DNA of 64,000 nucleotides, from NCBI RefSeq assembly GCF_964065165.1, contig NZ_OZ061549.1, positions 1,426,001-1,490,000 of the forward strand, read 5' to 3'. Positions 35,924 through 44,046 of the stretch are shown here, one piece after another. This stretch comes from Levilactobacillus yonginensis (GTDB lineage: Bacteria; Bacillota; Bacilli; Lactobacillales; Lactobacillaceae). The position numbers and the translations under genes are program-made. The stretch's first letter is position 1. Each line of letters starts with the position of its first letter. The notes under the pieces are model-generated. The model saw nothing but the letters and a program-made list of their open reading frames with translations, was not told the origin of the DNA and made no database searches.

Positions 35924-36676
35924 TTAATCTGCTGCCATAAACTTACCAGCGGTCAGCAATGATGCCTTTACCCAGCCTTTGTTGGTAACGTAGAGGTACT
36001 TAACGTTCTTCTTGTTCTGTTTAATGGTAATCTTCTTAGTTGCGTAGAAGGTCTTGCTTTGTGGCAGGACGCCCTTCTTGGTCAACGTCACCTTGGCCTT
36101 GTCAGCAGCGAACTTGCCACTGAAGTAGGCCGGTGTGGTGCCCTTGAAGTGGAAAGCGGCCTTCTTGATCTTAGCAGAGCTAACCAAAGTGTAGGTTTTC
36201 CCCGCAATCTTGTCAGCAGCGGCTTTCTTAGTTGCTTTCTTACCATCAGCTGCCATAAACTTGCCTGCTGTCAATTTAGAGAGAGCGGCCCAGCCTTTGA
36301 CCTTACCGTTAGCACTCTTCACGTAAGCATAGGTCACCTTCTTGGCCTTAGCCTTCTTGGTAGCCTTAGTCTTGATCACAATCTGCTTAGTGACGTTGTA
36401 AGTCTTTTCGCCAGCCAGAGTCCCCTTCTTAGCTAAGGTAACTTTCGCCTTGTCGGCAGCAAATGCGGCGCTATACAGTGCTGGTTTACCACTCTTTACG
36501 TGATAAGCGGCTTTTTTAATGTTTTTAACGCTTACCAGTGTATACGTGGTTTTTTTGGCGGCCACTTTAGCGGCCGCCATCGCAGTTGTTTCACCAGCTG
36601 CGGGAGCAATAGCCCCTAACCCTAATGGCAATACCATCGCTGCTGCAGCTGCGATCATTGCAACTTTTTTCATCAT
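35924..36676 (-). CDS. Secreted basic protein with two SH3-like repeats
   Basis: 250 residues from ATG at 36676 (GGGGGG eight bases upstream); a longer frame to 36739 has no binding site. Signal peptide to about 35. Two repeats of about 95 residues follow, each starting 'TYTLVS' and containing 'FAADKAKVTL.KKG', and each ending 'LTAGKFMAAD'. The mature protein is extremely Lys/Ala-rich. Related modules occur in the 46176 protein ('SSNGKTKGW' versus 'SANGKVKGW'). A wall-binding or S-layer-like role is inferred. Confidence 0.75.
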   Translation of the reverse strand: MMKKVAMIAAAAAMVLPLGLGAIAPAAGETTAMAAAKVAAKKTTYTLVSVKNIKKAAYHVKSGKPALYSAAFAADKAKVTLAKKGTLAGEKTYNVTKQIVIKTKATKKAKAKKVTYAYVKSANGKVKGWAALSKLTAGKFMAADGKKATKKAAADKIAGKTYTLVSSAKIKKAAFHFKGTTPAYFSGKFAADKAKVTLTKKGVLPQSKTFYATKKITIKQNKKNVKYLYVTNKGWVKASLLTAGKFMAAD

Positions 36677-36860
36677 AACAATTCCCCCCAATAGATTTCG
36701 TGGTGAATCCATCCCTGAATTCACTTGGTATGTTACCACGTAACGTAATTGAGACTCTCATCTGTTTACTCGAAATGGTCCCGAATCCCCCAAGAAATTG
36801 CGTCCACTGGTAAATTAACGGAACTAACATCTCGGGGGCAAATTGGTGAACCAACAAAAA

Positions 36861-36893
36861 AATCGCAAATCCCTGTCAATCCGGGATTTGCGA
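36861..36893 (-). terminator. Minus-strand terminator downstream of repeats A6 and A7
   Basis: TCGCAAATCCC pairs with GGGATTTGCGA; on the minus strand TTTTTTG follows. The nearest minus-strand gene ends 600 bases upstream at 37494, with A7 and A6 in between, so either its transcript carries both repeats in a long 3' tail or they are transcribed separately. Confidence 0.8.
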
Positions 36894-36965
36894 CTTGGTA
36901 AGCCACTTAAAGGTTAAAATGAACGATAGTTTTTCAAGAGATATCCTGTGTTTCATCGCCTTACC

Positions 36966-37098
36966 GGTTGGCAGCTATGGGCTGGAACGGTGCCGACACA
37001 ACTTGAAGCCTCGAAAACCACGAGTCTTCAAGCTTGGTCTTCTTCTAAGCCATAAACGGCTAAGAAGAACAAGGCGCCTGAGCCCATAGCTGCCAACC
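36966..37098. repeat. Family A structured repeat (A6), two-arm form
   Basis: A perfect 18-bp outer stem (GGTTGGCAGCTATGGGCT with its complement at 37081-37098). Inside: GGAACGGTGCCGACACAA; the perfect arm CTTGAAGCCTCG / CGAGTCTTCAAG type; the arm TCTTCTTCTAAGCC / GGCTAAGAAGAA; then GGCGCCTGAGCC. It matches A2 in the unpaired parts while the arms differ. Confidence 0.8.
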
Positions 37099-37287
37099 TC
37101 ACGGCTTAGACAGTGGAAAACTAATCACTAACTATGCCTTAAATAAGCTGACGACAATCAGCCAATGCTTAGCCGTCTAGTTAATCCAGTATTTAAAGTC
37201 TCATTCACCAGACAATCATTCCTCGATGATCATTCAATACACCCGATTAAGACTGACGGCCAACACACTGGTTATTTACACAACTAC

Positions 37288-37478
37288 CGTAGCCGCAGGT
37301 TGTCAGGGCTGGTGGCAGCTGTGAAAGTGGCGTTAGCTCGGTGGTTTCCCGAGGTTACACCACGGGACGAGCTTGGAAACACGTGACCTGGGCGTGGTTT
37401 CAAGTCGAGGTGCGAGACCGCACTATGGCTCGCGCCGGTCCCCACAGCAGGCACCAGCCCTGGCGGCCGGAGGCGGCC
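37288..37478 (+). repeat. Family A structured repeat (A7), full three-arm copy
   Basis: The outer stem CAGGGCTGGTG / CACCAGCCCTG plus GCTGTG/CACAGC encloses arm 1 (GTGGCGTTAGCTCGG), arm 2 (CGAGCTTGGAAACACG with CGTGGTTTCAAGTCG) and arm 3 (GGTGCGAGACCGCACTATGG then CTCGCGCC). GGGAC before arm 2 can pair with GTCCC after arm 3. It ends nine bases past the stop of the minus-strand acyltransferase gene. Confidence 0.82.
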
Positions 37479-37493
37479 AAGTCATGCCAACTG

Positions 37494-39431
37494 TTATTTA
37501 GAAGTCTTAGCCATCGACTTAGCGATCAGTGACGTGAAGTACCGGTTCCCCAAGTTATTAGGATGAACGTGATCGCTAACGAACCACTTATCATGGCCCT
37601 TAGCCGTCCCGTACCAATCGATCTCATGGACGTTGTCGTACTTGGCAGCCGTCTTAGCGATCATCTTGTTCACGGAATTCTGCCATTCACGCGTTGGGAC
37701 GTGCGCGTTGACCCAGAAGATCTGGCGCTTAGGCCCAATGGCATGCACGATTTGGTCCGCTTGGTCCGCCGTCACGTACCCGTTGGTCCCAATGTTCACC
37801 AATACCGTCTTGGCCAGTTGACCTCGCTGTGCCAGACCGTTGATTACACCTGGCAAAGCATCTGCTTGCCGACCAACTGCCCCATCTACAACTGCACCAG
37901 GGAAGACCTCTTGGAGGTCACCTGAGTCATCTAGCAGAACGGAGTCCCCCACTGCCGTGATTGGCGTTTGCTTGCTAGTCGTCAGTTCCTTAGCGTTTAA
38001 GAAGTAGTATTTCGCCGTCTTCTGGTCCGCCTTGGACATCTTTGAAAAGGCCACGGCCTTCTCGTGTTTACGCTTAGAGGCAGCCGCTGCTAACGCTTTT
38101 TGCTTCTTGGCCGCAGCAGCGTTTTGCTTCTTCGTCGAGGCTTGCCGTTCCGTAATCGTCCGCTGAAGGGCCGTTGGCTTAGCAGCGGCTGGCTGTTGGA
38201 CGAAGCCGACAGCGGTGACACCAAACAGAACGGCAGCAATCACCGTAAACGTGCTGGCCACCCGGTGGGCACCGGGTTGTTGCAACAAACTCTTCACATC
38301 ATGCGTCAACTGACCGTAATGGTAGTGCCGCATTGGGTTTTCAATAAACCGGTAACTCAGCTCCGTCACCAACATGATCAAGGCTACCTCAACCAAAGCG
38401 TTGAACAACGGATGATTTCCGATATTCACCTTAGCTTCGTAGAAAATCATGACGGGAAACTGATACAGGTAAATTCCATAGCTCCGCTTACCCACGTAAC
38501 TAAAGACGGGGGTCGAGAGCAGACGATTCATGTCACTCCCCGGATGGGCCACCGTTGCCACCAGAACACCAGCTAACACGGTGAACCAGAACATGCCGCC
38601 ACGATAAGTGCTGGCTGCTTGCCCATTCATGGTAAAGAACATGTAAATTAGAACTAATAGTGACACCAGGCCCGCACCATTTAGAATCCAGCGATGGGCC
38701 TGTGAGACATTTGAATTAAGTTTGTGAGCCGGCCACAGGAAGGCCATACCCGTTCCAATCAGGATGGCAAACATCCGGGTATCAGTCCCGTAGTAGACCC
38801 GGTTCGTGTTCGCTGGGTCGTACAGTAATGCCATCAACACCGCTGATACGACCGCCACCGCAAAGAGAATGGCTACGGCCCGGGCCCGCTTCCGTAAGAA
38901 GAGTAGCAGGGCTAGCACCACGAACGGCCAAACCAGATAGAATTGCCCTTCAATGGATAACGACCACAAGTGCGTGAACGGTGACTCCCCATTAAACCGA
39001 TCGAAGTAGGATTGGCCGTGTTTAATTTCAAACCAGTTATAGCCATAAATTAAGTTGGTGAGCACGGTGCCCCGAATATTCGCCAACAGACTCCGTTGGA
39101 ATAGCGTGATGTAGGCAGTCGTTCCCAGGATCATGGTGACTAGCGCCGGATATAACCGTTTTAGTCGCCGCCCATAGAAGCCCCAAACGTCAATTTCATT
39201 GTGCGTATCCCACTCTTGAATCAATAGATAAGTAATCAAGTAGCCAGAAACCACGAAGAATATGGGCACCCCTAGGTAACCCCCCTGTAAGGTGGATGGT
39301 GCTAAGTGATAAATGATAACCCCCAAAACGGCTAACGTCCGGATACCATCGAATCCGGTTATGTATCGTCGCTTTCCTTCGCGCTGACTACGCAAAAGCG
39401 TTCGCGTGAGCCGCGTGTAAGTCTGATCCAT
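37494..39431 (-). CDS. Peptidoglycan O-acetyltransferase (OatA type, acyltransferase 3 plus SGNH)
   Basis: 645 residues. An N-terminal acyltransferase 3 domain with ten or so spans (about 20-375) begins 'FDGIRTLAVLGVIIYHL' and contains 'GYLGVPIFFVVSGYLIT'. A linker rich in Ala, Lys and Gln (about 415-460) leads to an extracellular SGNH esterase-like domain (about 485-640). The latter has the Ser block 'AVGDSVLLDDSG' and the Asp/His pair in 'SDHVHPN'. Such proteins move acetyl groups outward and place them on MurNAc or GlcNAc, giving lysozyme resistance. Which sugar is modified cannot be read from sequence. Confidence 0.9.
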   Translation of the reverse strand: MDQTYTRLTRTLLRSQREGKRRYITGFDGIRTLAVLGVIIYHLAPSTLQGGYLGVPIFFVVSGYLITYLLIQEWDTHNEIDVWGFYGRRLKRLYPALVTMILGTTAYITLFQRSLLANIRGTVLTNLIYGYNWFEIKHGQSYFDRFNGESPFTHLWSLSIEGQFYLVWPFVVLALLLFLRKRARAVAILFAVAVVSAVLMALLYDPANTNRVYYGTDTRMFAILIGTGMAFLWPAHKLNSNVSQAHRWILNGAGLVSLLVLIYMFFTMNGQAASTYRGGMFWFTVLAGVLVATVAHPGSDMNRLLSTPVFSYVGKRSYGIYLYQFPVMIFYEAKVNIGNHPLFNALVEVALIMLVTELSYRFIENPMRHYHYGQLTHDVKSLLQQPGAHRVASTFTVIAAVLFGVTAVGFVQQPAAAKPTALQRTITERQASTKKQNAAAAKKQKALAAAASKRKHEKAVAFSKMSKADQKTAKYYFLNAKELTTSKQTPITAVGDSVLLDDSGDLQEVFPGAVVDGAVGRQADALPGVINGLAQRGQLAKTVLVNIGTNGYVTADQADQIVHAIGPKRQIFWVNAHVPTREWQNSVNKMIAKTAAKYDNVHEIDWYGTAKGHDKWFVSDHVHPNNLGNRYFTSLIAKSMAKTSK

Positions 39432-39849
39432 AATAATTGCTCCTTCTCTTTATAAAAACCAGTAACTGTCAGACTGGTGATACTCCCCAAATGGTTGTAA
39501 AACTAGTTATTAAGTTGATTTTATTATTCGTTATGTTGATATTTTTCGCGATAATTTACCAGATATATGTACTGACCCATCTAACGGTCCTAGTTACCCG
39601 GCAAAATCTCGGTAGTTAACTAGACCTAATCATATAATGTTTACCCCGTAGAAACAACGTTTTTACCCACATTTTTGAAATTGTAAAATTTGACATCAAC
39701 AAGTAACCGTTCCCATCTCACAAAAGCGAAATTATCGGGATTTTCAAGCAATCTCAATCAGCCAGTTAATTCGCTAATCAAACATTCAGAAGGGCAAAAA
39801 GACGGGTCATTCGCTTTAGCTAATGTCAGTAGTCGATTTTTCTCTGGCA
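39432..39849. other. Intergenic region between divergent oat and add genes
   Basis: About 420 AT-rich bases carrying both promoters. A 60-codon hydrophobic frame (39437-39619, internal ATG at 39491) has no binding site and is not accepted as a gene. Confidence 0.4.
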
Positions 39850-39872
39850 GTTAAGCGCTTTCATGATATACT
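39850..39872 (+). promoter_or_regulatory. Promoter of add with cre-like site
   Basis: TATACT at 39867-39872 is the -10. On the minus strand TGAAAGCGCTTAAC (39850-39863) matches the cre consensus in 12 of 14 positions and lies where CcpA would hinder polymerase. Confidence 0.5.
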
Positions 39873-39906
39873 TAAAAGAAGCTATTCACCAAAGGAGGAG
39901 TTCACC

Positions 39907-40938
39907 ATGTCCCGCGTCAAACCTTTTACTGAAGATAACGTCCGCCAATACCCCAAGGTTGAATTACACTGCCACCTTGATGGGTCAATTTCTCTGCCAG
40001 CTCTCCGGGAAATGGCAGCGGTGACGGGGACCCCGCTGCCCGCCGACGACCAAGACTTGCGTCACCTGGTCACCGCCCCCCTTGAAACCGAAAGTCTAAT
40101 TGATTACTTACAACGCTTCCAAGTCGTAACCGACCTGATGCAGACCGCCGAACAGCTGCGAATTGCTGGCTTCGATATGGTGCGCACTGCGGCCGCCGAT
40201 GGCCTCATTTACTTAGAAACTCGTTTTGCCCCAGCCATCTCCACCCAAAAGGGGCTGTCCGTCCGTGATGCCATCCAGGCAACCTTAGATGGTCTCCACG
40301 CTGGTACTGAAGAATTTGGCATTCCAGTTAACGCCATCGTCTGTGTCATGCGTGATCGCCCCATCGACGAATGCATTGGCGTCTTTGAAGTTGCCAGTGA
40401 ATTCATTGGCAAGGGCATCGTTGGCCTCGATTTTGCTGGCGACGAATACAATCACCCATCCATCGACCTTGCCGAAGCCATGAAAGCTGGCCGGCAAACT
40501 GGCCTGCCATTCTCATTTCACGCGGGTGAAGCTGGCCCCGTTGACAACGTGGCCGTTGCCCTCACCATGGGGGCCGAACGGATTGGCCACGGGGTCCACA
40601 TGAGTGGCTTTCCCGCTACCATCAAGCAAGCCAAGCGCGCCGACGCGACCATTGAAATGTGTCCCACCAGCAACGTCCAGACTAAGGCCGTCACTGGTTA
40701 TGACAACTTCCCACTCTCTGAATTCTTGAGTGCCGGCCTGAACGTCACCCTCAACACCGACGACCGGACCGTTTCCAACGTCACCCTGACCAGTGAATTC
40801 ATGACCGTTCATGCACACTACGGACTGGGCTGGCAACACTTAGAACGCCTGACTTTAAACGCCATCAACGGCGCCTTTATCTCCGACGAGGAAAAAGCCG
40901 CCCTCCGAGACAAGGTTCACGCTGCTGTCACGGCTTAA
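39907..40938 (+). CDS. add: Adenosine deaminase
   Basis: 343 residues from the ATG after AAAGGAGGAG; the frame is open 28 codons further up but through the promoter. Zinc-site 'ELHCHLDGSI' (about 20-29), 'FHAGEAG' (about 204) with the catalytic Glu, 'ERIGHGV' (about 225) and 'LNTDDR' (about 282) are the four deaminase motifs. It turns adenosine and deoxyadenosine into inosine forms in purine salvage, complementing cdd at 28697. Confidence 0.95.
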   Translation: MSRVKPFTEDNVRQYPKVELHCHLDGSISLPALREMAAVTGTPLPADDQDLRHLVTAPLETESLIDYLQRFQVVTDLMQTAEQLRIAGFDMVRTAAADGLIYLETRFAPAISTQKGLSVRDAIQATLDGLHAGTEEFGIPVNAIVCVMRDRPIDECIGVFEVASEFIGKGIVGLDFAGDEYNHPSIDLAEAMKAGRQTGLPFSFHAGEAGPVDNVAVALTMGAERIGHGVHMSGFPATIKQAKRADATIEMCPTSNVQTKAVTGYDNFPLSEFLSAGLNVTLNTDDRTVSNVTLTSEFMTVHAHYGLGWQHLERLTLNAINGAFISDEEKAALRDKVHAAVTA

Positions 40939-40949
40939 ACTTTGTTTTA

Positions 40950-41123
40950 AGAGAGTGGGACAAAAGGCGGTTAGTCAATGAGCATTAACGTCGATAGACG
41001 AATAATCCCGGTCTTGGATTGTTTGTCTATCGGGGTTAAGCGGAGTTGACTGCCTTTTGTCGCACGTTTCGACTATTTATGTTCGGAGCACAAAAAGGGT
41101 TTGAGACTTTTGTCCCAAACCCT
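40950..41123 (+). repeat. Family B structured repeat (B3), reference copy
   Basis: The outer stem GGGACAAAAGGCGGTTAGTCAA pairs with TTGACTGCCTTTTGTCGC. Inside sits GATAGACGAATAATCC against GGATTGTTTGTCTATC. After GTTTCGACTATTTATGTTCG it closes with GGGTTTGAGAC/GTCCCAAACCC and TTTATTTT. It starts 12 bases after the add stop, so its last hairpin can terminate add. Confidence 0.85.
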
Positions 41124-41320
41124 TTATTTTACACGCGTTTAGCGTAAATCTGGTAGACTGGAGGTAGCTTAATACTTACAGTCATTAGGAGTAGCGCTGG
41201 CTGTGGGGACGGGACCTGAACTCGGGAAATCGCAGAGTCAACGCACCGTTCACACCCAACTTTCGACCAACCAATTCAGATAATCCGACACCTGATCAAT
41301 CAATAATGGCAGGGCACAAT

Positions 41321-41514
41321 CGTAGCCGCAGGTGGCTGGGGATGGGGGCGCCGTGTCGATGGTGTTACTTGGTGGTTTTCCAAGTTACAGCATGGGACGA
41401 GCTGGGAGACCCGCTGGGCTTGGCGGGGCTGCCAGTCGAGGAGCAAGACCGCTCCTCAGGCTTGCTCCGGTTCCCACGGCGCTCCCATCCCCGGCCACCG
41501 GAGGCGGACGCTAC
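41321..41514 (+). repeat. Family A structured repeat (A8), full three-arm copy
   Basis: The outer stem GGTGGCTGGGGATGGGGGCGCCGTG pairs almost fully with the segment ending at 41502. Arm 1 is TGTTACTTGG/CCAAGTTACA, arm 2 CGAGCTGGGAGACCCGC/GCGGGGCTGCCAGTCG, arm 3 GGAGCAAGACCGCTCC.. with GGCTTGCTCC. The GGGACGAG and AGTCGAG linkers are kept. It lies about 200 bases after B3 and 50 before the 41567 gene. Confidence 0.82.
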
Positions 41515-41566
41515 CCACAAGACTTTCCGATTGGTTAAAGTAATTTTTAGAAAGTGAGGCGGTTGA

Positions 41567-42391
41567 ATGCCGCAAGAATACCCGTACCAAGATGCCTTCA
41601 ACCGAACGCTGGCCGACCGGTCAATGGCCACCGCCACCCGCGACGAATATACAGCAACGTTGAAGGACTTCTTTCACTACTTAGAAAACTTCAACCCCAC
41701 CTACCAACGCGATCACCGGGTCAACCAGCTTCAGACTCCCGACGTGGAACAGTATCTGGCCATGCTGGTGGATGCCCGTCAAATTCAAAACCAAACCTAT
41801 AACAAAATTCTGTCCCATTTAAACGTCTACTTTAAGTTTCTCTTCTCTCACCGCTGGACGCCTTACCTGCCCACGCTCGACCTCAAGAGTAAGCCTAAAC
41901 AGGCCGCCCAACCGGTCAACTACCGGTGGGTCGACACCCTAGCCGACTTCTTAGCCGACCAGCGGCTCCACGTTTACACTCGGCTGACCCTGTTGCTGAT
42001 TGCCCACGGCTATCCCGTCCAGGTCTTTTTGCAACCGGATTTCACGGCCAACCTGATCACCGCTGACTGGTCCGCCACCGACCAGGCCTTTCTGCAAGAA
42101 TTCCGAGTATTTGTGACGCCCTTACAGGACCGTTTTCAAACCGGTGATTGGTTCTTAAAGCAGCGGGCCGCGGCCGACCCCCACCTGACATTGCCCGGCC
42201 TCCACAAGTATCTCAAGCCCGACGAAAGGATCATTGGTTTCGCCCTCAGCCCCACCGTTCTATATCAAGGTTACTTAGTTAACTATCTTCGCCGCCACCC
42301 GCAAAAGACCGACAGAGAGGTTGTTGCGACCCTCAATTTGGAACCAGATTCCATCGACTACTACCGCCGACTGGCCCAACGTGCCGATTGA
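41567..42391 (+). CDS. Tyrosine-recombinase-like protein without catalytic residues
   Basis: 274 residues. The first 90 match the SAM-like core-binding domain of Xer/phage integrases ('MATATRDEYTATLKDFFHYLE', 'YNKILSHLNVYFKFLF'). In the second domain, where an integrase has 'TGLRISE', this protein has 'AHGYPVQ', and the H-x-L-R-H box is replaced by 'SPTVLYQGY', so the Arg-His-Arg set is absent. It may bind DNA without cutting it. A degenerate but open frame with a good start suggests a retained non-catalytic function. Confidence 0.65.
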   Translation: MPQEYPYQDAFNRTLADRSMATATRDEYTATLKDFFHYLENFNPTYQRDHRVNQLQTPDVEQYLAMLVDARQIQNQTYNKILSHLNVYFKFLFSHRWTPYLPTLDLKSKPKQAAQPVNYRWVDTLADFLADQRLHVYTRLTLLLIAHGYPVQVFLQPDFTANLITADWSATDQAFLQEFRVFVTPLQDRFQTGDWFLKQRAAADPHLTLPGLHKYLKPDERIIGFALSPTVLYQGYLVNYLRRHPQKTDREVVATLNLEPDSIDYYRRLAQRAD

Positions 42392-42407
42392 GTTCACTTT
42401 TTATGAA

Positions 42408-42441
42408 ATTAATCTTATAATATAACTTATATAAGATTAAT
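42408..42441. promoter_or_regulatory. AT-rich palindrome upstream of the deacetylase
   Basis: ATTAATCTTATA (42408-42419) and TATAAGATTAAT (42430-42441) form perfect 12-base arms 17 bases before the deacetylase ATG. There is no T-run, so an operator or leader hairpin is more likely than a terminator. Confidence 0.55.
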
Positions 42442-42458
42442 TATTTGGGGGAATAATT

Positions 42459-43307
42459 ATGCGTAGAAAATGGTGGTTATTGGGTGGCTGTCTGGCCCTT
42501 GCCGCCCTACTCGTATGGGGAATCAATCGTTCCCAAGAGCGGCCCAATCACAACGTGCAATCTCATCCGGCTCAGGAAAACGAAGTCTCCAGTCACGACG
42601 TCTCGGCCACTCAGGTCAAGGCGCCCAAACCGTGGTTGAAGTTAAAACACCCGTTAAAGTTGCCGATTCTAATGTATCACAGCATCGCCAGTGGCAACCA
42701 ACTGCGGGTGCCCAAGAAACAGTTCGCACATGAGATGGCCTACCTGAATCAGCACGGCTACCAGACGCTAACGACGACGCAGGCGATTCGCGCACTGACA
42801 ACCAACACCGTGCCCCAGAAAAAAGTCGTCTGGATCACGCTGGATGATGCGTACAAGGACAACCGCAAGATTTTACCCATTTTGAAAAAATATCATCAAC
42901 ACGCCACAATCAACGTGATTACTGGCTTCACACACAAGTCTAACCACCTGACCCTGGCTGAGATGAAGCAATTGAAAGACTCCGGTCACATTGATTTTGC
43001 TAGCCACACGGTCCAACACCTGAACCTCGATAGCCTCACGGCGACGGAACAAAAGCAGGAACTGACGGCTTCCAAGACTTGGTTGGACCAGCACCTTCAG
43101 CAGGACACCAAGATGCTCTGCTACCCCGCTGGTCATGCTAACAAAACAACTCACAAGCTCGCTAAACAGGCTGGCTACAGCATTGCTCTGACAACCCAGG
43201 AGGGCGTCGCTACCATGAAACAGGGCCGCTACAACCTCGCTCGCTTACGAGTCACCCCGGGCATGACGCTGGCCACGTTTGGTGCAATGATAGGTTCCGG
43301 GAGTTGA
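42459..43307 (+). CDS. Membrane-anchored polysaccharide deacetylase
   Basis: 282 residues: N-terminal anchor (about 5-21), linker, then a NodB-type domain: 'PILMYHSI' (about 70), metal Asp in 'ITLDDAY' (about 128), metal His in 'ASHTVQHLNL' (about 185-189), and 'CYPAGHAN' (about 225). It resembles IcaB/PgaB-type enzymes that remove acetyl groups from wall or extracellular poly-GlcNAc. A terminator follows at 43331. Confidence 0.88.
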   Translation: MRRKWWLLGGCLALAALLVWGINRSQERPNHNVQSHPAQENEVSSHDVSATQVKAPKPWLKLKHPLKLPILMYHSIASGNQLRVPKKQFAHEMAYLNQHGYQTLTTTQAIRALTTNTVPQKKVVWITLDDAYKDNRKILPILKKYHQHATINVITGFTHKSNHLTLAEMKQLKDSGHIDFASHTVQHLNLDSLTATEQKQELTASKTWLDQHLQQDTKMLCYPAGHANKTTHKLAKQAGYSIALTTQEGVATMKQGRYNLARLRVTPGMTLATFGAMIGSGS

Positions 43308-43330
43308 TTCTTCATTACTTTGCTAACTAA

Positions 43331-43372
43331 CGGCTCTGGCTAAGCTTCACCAACCAGGGCCATTTTATTTTG
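43331..43372 (+). terminator. Terminator after the deacetylase
   Basis: GGCTCTGG pairs with CCAGGGCC and is followed by ATTTTATTTT. Confidence 0.75.
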
Positions 43373-43378
43373 CTCGAA

Positions 43379-43422
43379 TGTAAGCGCTTCCCATTGTTTA
43401 ATCTCACCTTTCGCCGTACAAT
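43379..43422 (+). promoter_or_regulatory. Promoter of the 30-residue peptide with upstream cre-like site
   Basis: TTGTTT (43394-43399), 17 bases, TACAAT (43417-43422). TGTAAGCGCTTCCC at 43379-43392 resembles a cre site (12 of 14) just upstream of the -35. Confidence 0.55.
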
Positions 43423-43458
43423 AAAACTAGTTAAAAAGATCACAAGGAGGTCTTGATT

Positions 43459-43551
43459 ATGGGGAGCGTGGCAACGTTAGTCACTTGGTCATTCATGGTA
43501 ATCTTGATCGGGGCGGAAATCGTCCGGGGCATCTTCATGTTCCGCGGCTAA
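43459..43551 (+). CDS. 30-residue membrane peptide
   Basis: CACAAGGAGG lies eight bases before an ATG. The peptide starts MGSVATLVTW, has one hydrophobic span (about 4-20) and ends with the basic IFMFRG. A promoter and a terminator enclose just this frame, so it is a real single-gene unit in spite of its size. No similarity is recognised. Confidence 0.6.
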   Translation: MGSVATLVTWSFMVILIGAEIVRGIFMFRG

Positions 43552-43561
43552 AATGATGATT

Positions 43562-43601
43562 GGAACGGGTTTGGGACACACGTCTCAGGCCCGTTTTGTG
43601 T
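43562..43601 (+). terminator. Terminator after the 30-residue peptide
   Basis: AACGGGTTTGGGAC pairs with GTCTCAGGCCCGTT, then TTGTG; the T-run is short. Confidence 0.65.
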
Positions 43602-43736
43602 TTCGACCGTATTTCGTTCGCCGACCAGCCTAACTGTCGCCTCCCACTGCCAATTGCCACCGCCTCGTGCTAGGCTGTGGCAACTTCATCGAGCAAAACC
43701 GCTCGTTAGGCAATTTAGCAGCGAGAAGGTGACCCC

Positions 43737-43919
43737 ATGTGGTCGAAGTTGAATCCTCATTTCTATCGAACGTTGCCCTTTTGGCTGGGCGTCCTCTGCA
43801 TTATAGCTGAACGATTCCTCTGGCAGTTTGATAGCCAATCGGCGCGGTTACTGGGGGTGGGTACCGGCACCTTTCTCATTCTCTTGAGTTTTGACCATGA
43901 ACCGAAGGATAATCCTTGA
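43737..43919 (+). CDS. 60-residue membrane protein
   Basis: ATG after GAGAAGGTGA. Two hydrophobic spans (about 12-27 and 36-51) with charged ends ('DHEPKDNP' at the C terminus). A terminator follows at once. No family recognised. Confidence 0.55.
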   Translation: MWSKLNPHFYRTLPFWLGVLCIIAERFLWQFDSQSARLLGVGTGTFLILLSFDHEPKDNP

Positions 43920-43956
43920 AGCGAGTTGCTGAAAACCCCAGCAGCTCGCTTTTTCG
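43920..43956 (+). terminator. Terminator after the 60-residue protein
   Basis: AGCGAGTTGCTG pairs with CAGCAGCTCGCT, then TTTTTC. Confidence 0.85.
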
Positions 43957-43981
43957 GTCAACAGCCAGGCCGTACTGTCCG

Positions 43982-44010
43982 TTGACAGTTTATAAATTTA
44001 CTCATAAGAT
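43982..44010 (+). promoter_or_regulatory. Promoter of the L,D-transpeptidase gene
   Basis: Consensus -35 TTGACA (43982-43987), 17 bases, -10 TAAGAT (44005-44010); AAGGAGG at 44030 precedes the ATG at 44047. Confidence 0.8.
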
Positions 44011-44046
44011 GGACTCGTCGAAATTATAAGGAGGAACCCCTACATA

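Noticed and set aside
35272-37478. CRISPR-like array, because of repeated structured units
   Set aside because: Units are long, differ in sequence, have no regular spacing and no cas genes nearby.
39437-39619. 60-codon hydrophobic frame that could be a membrane peptide
   Set aside because: No ribosome binding site at 39437 or at the internal ATG 39491; it lies in the divergent promoter region.
41306-41802. Several overlapping frames of 68-90 codons
   Set aside because: Produced by repeat A8 and the start of the recombinase-like gene.
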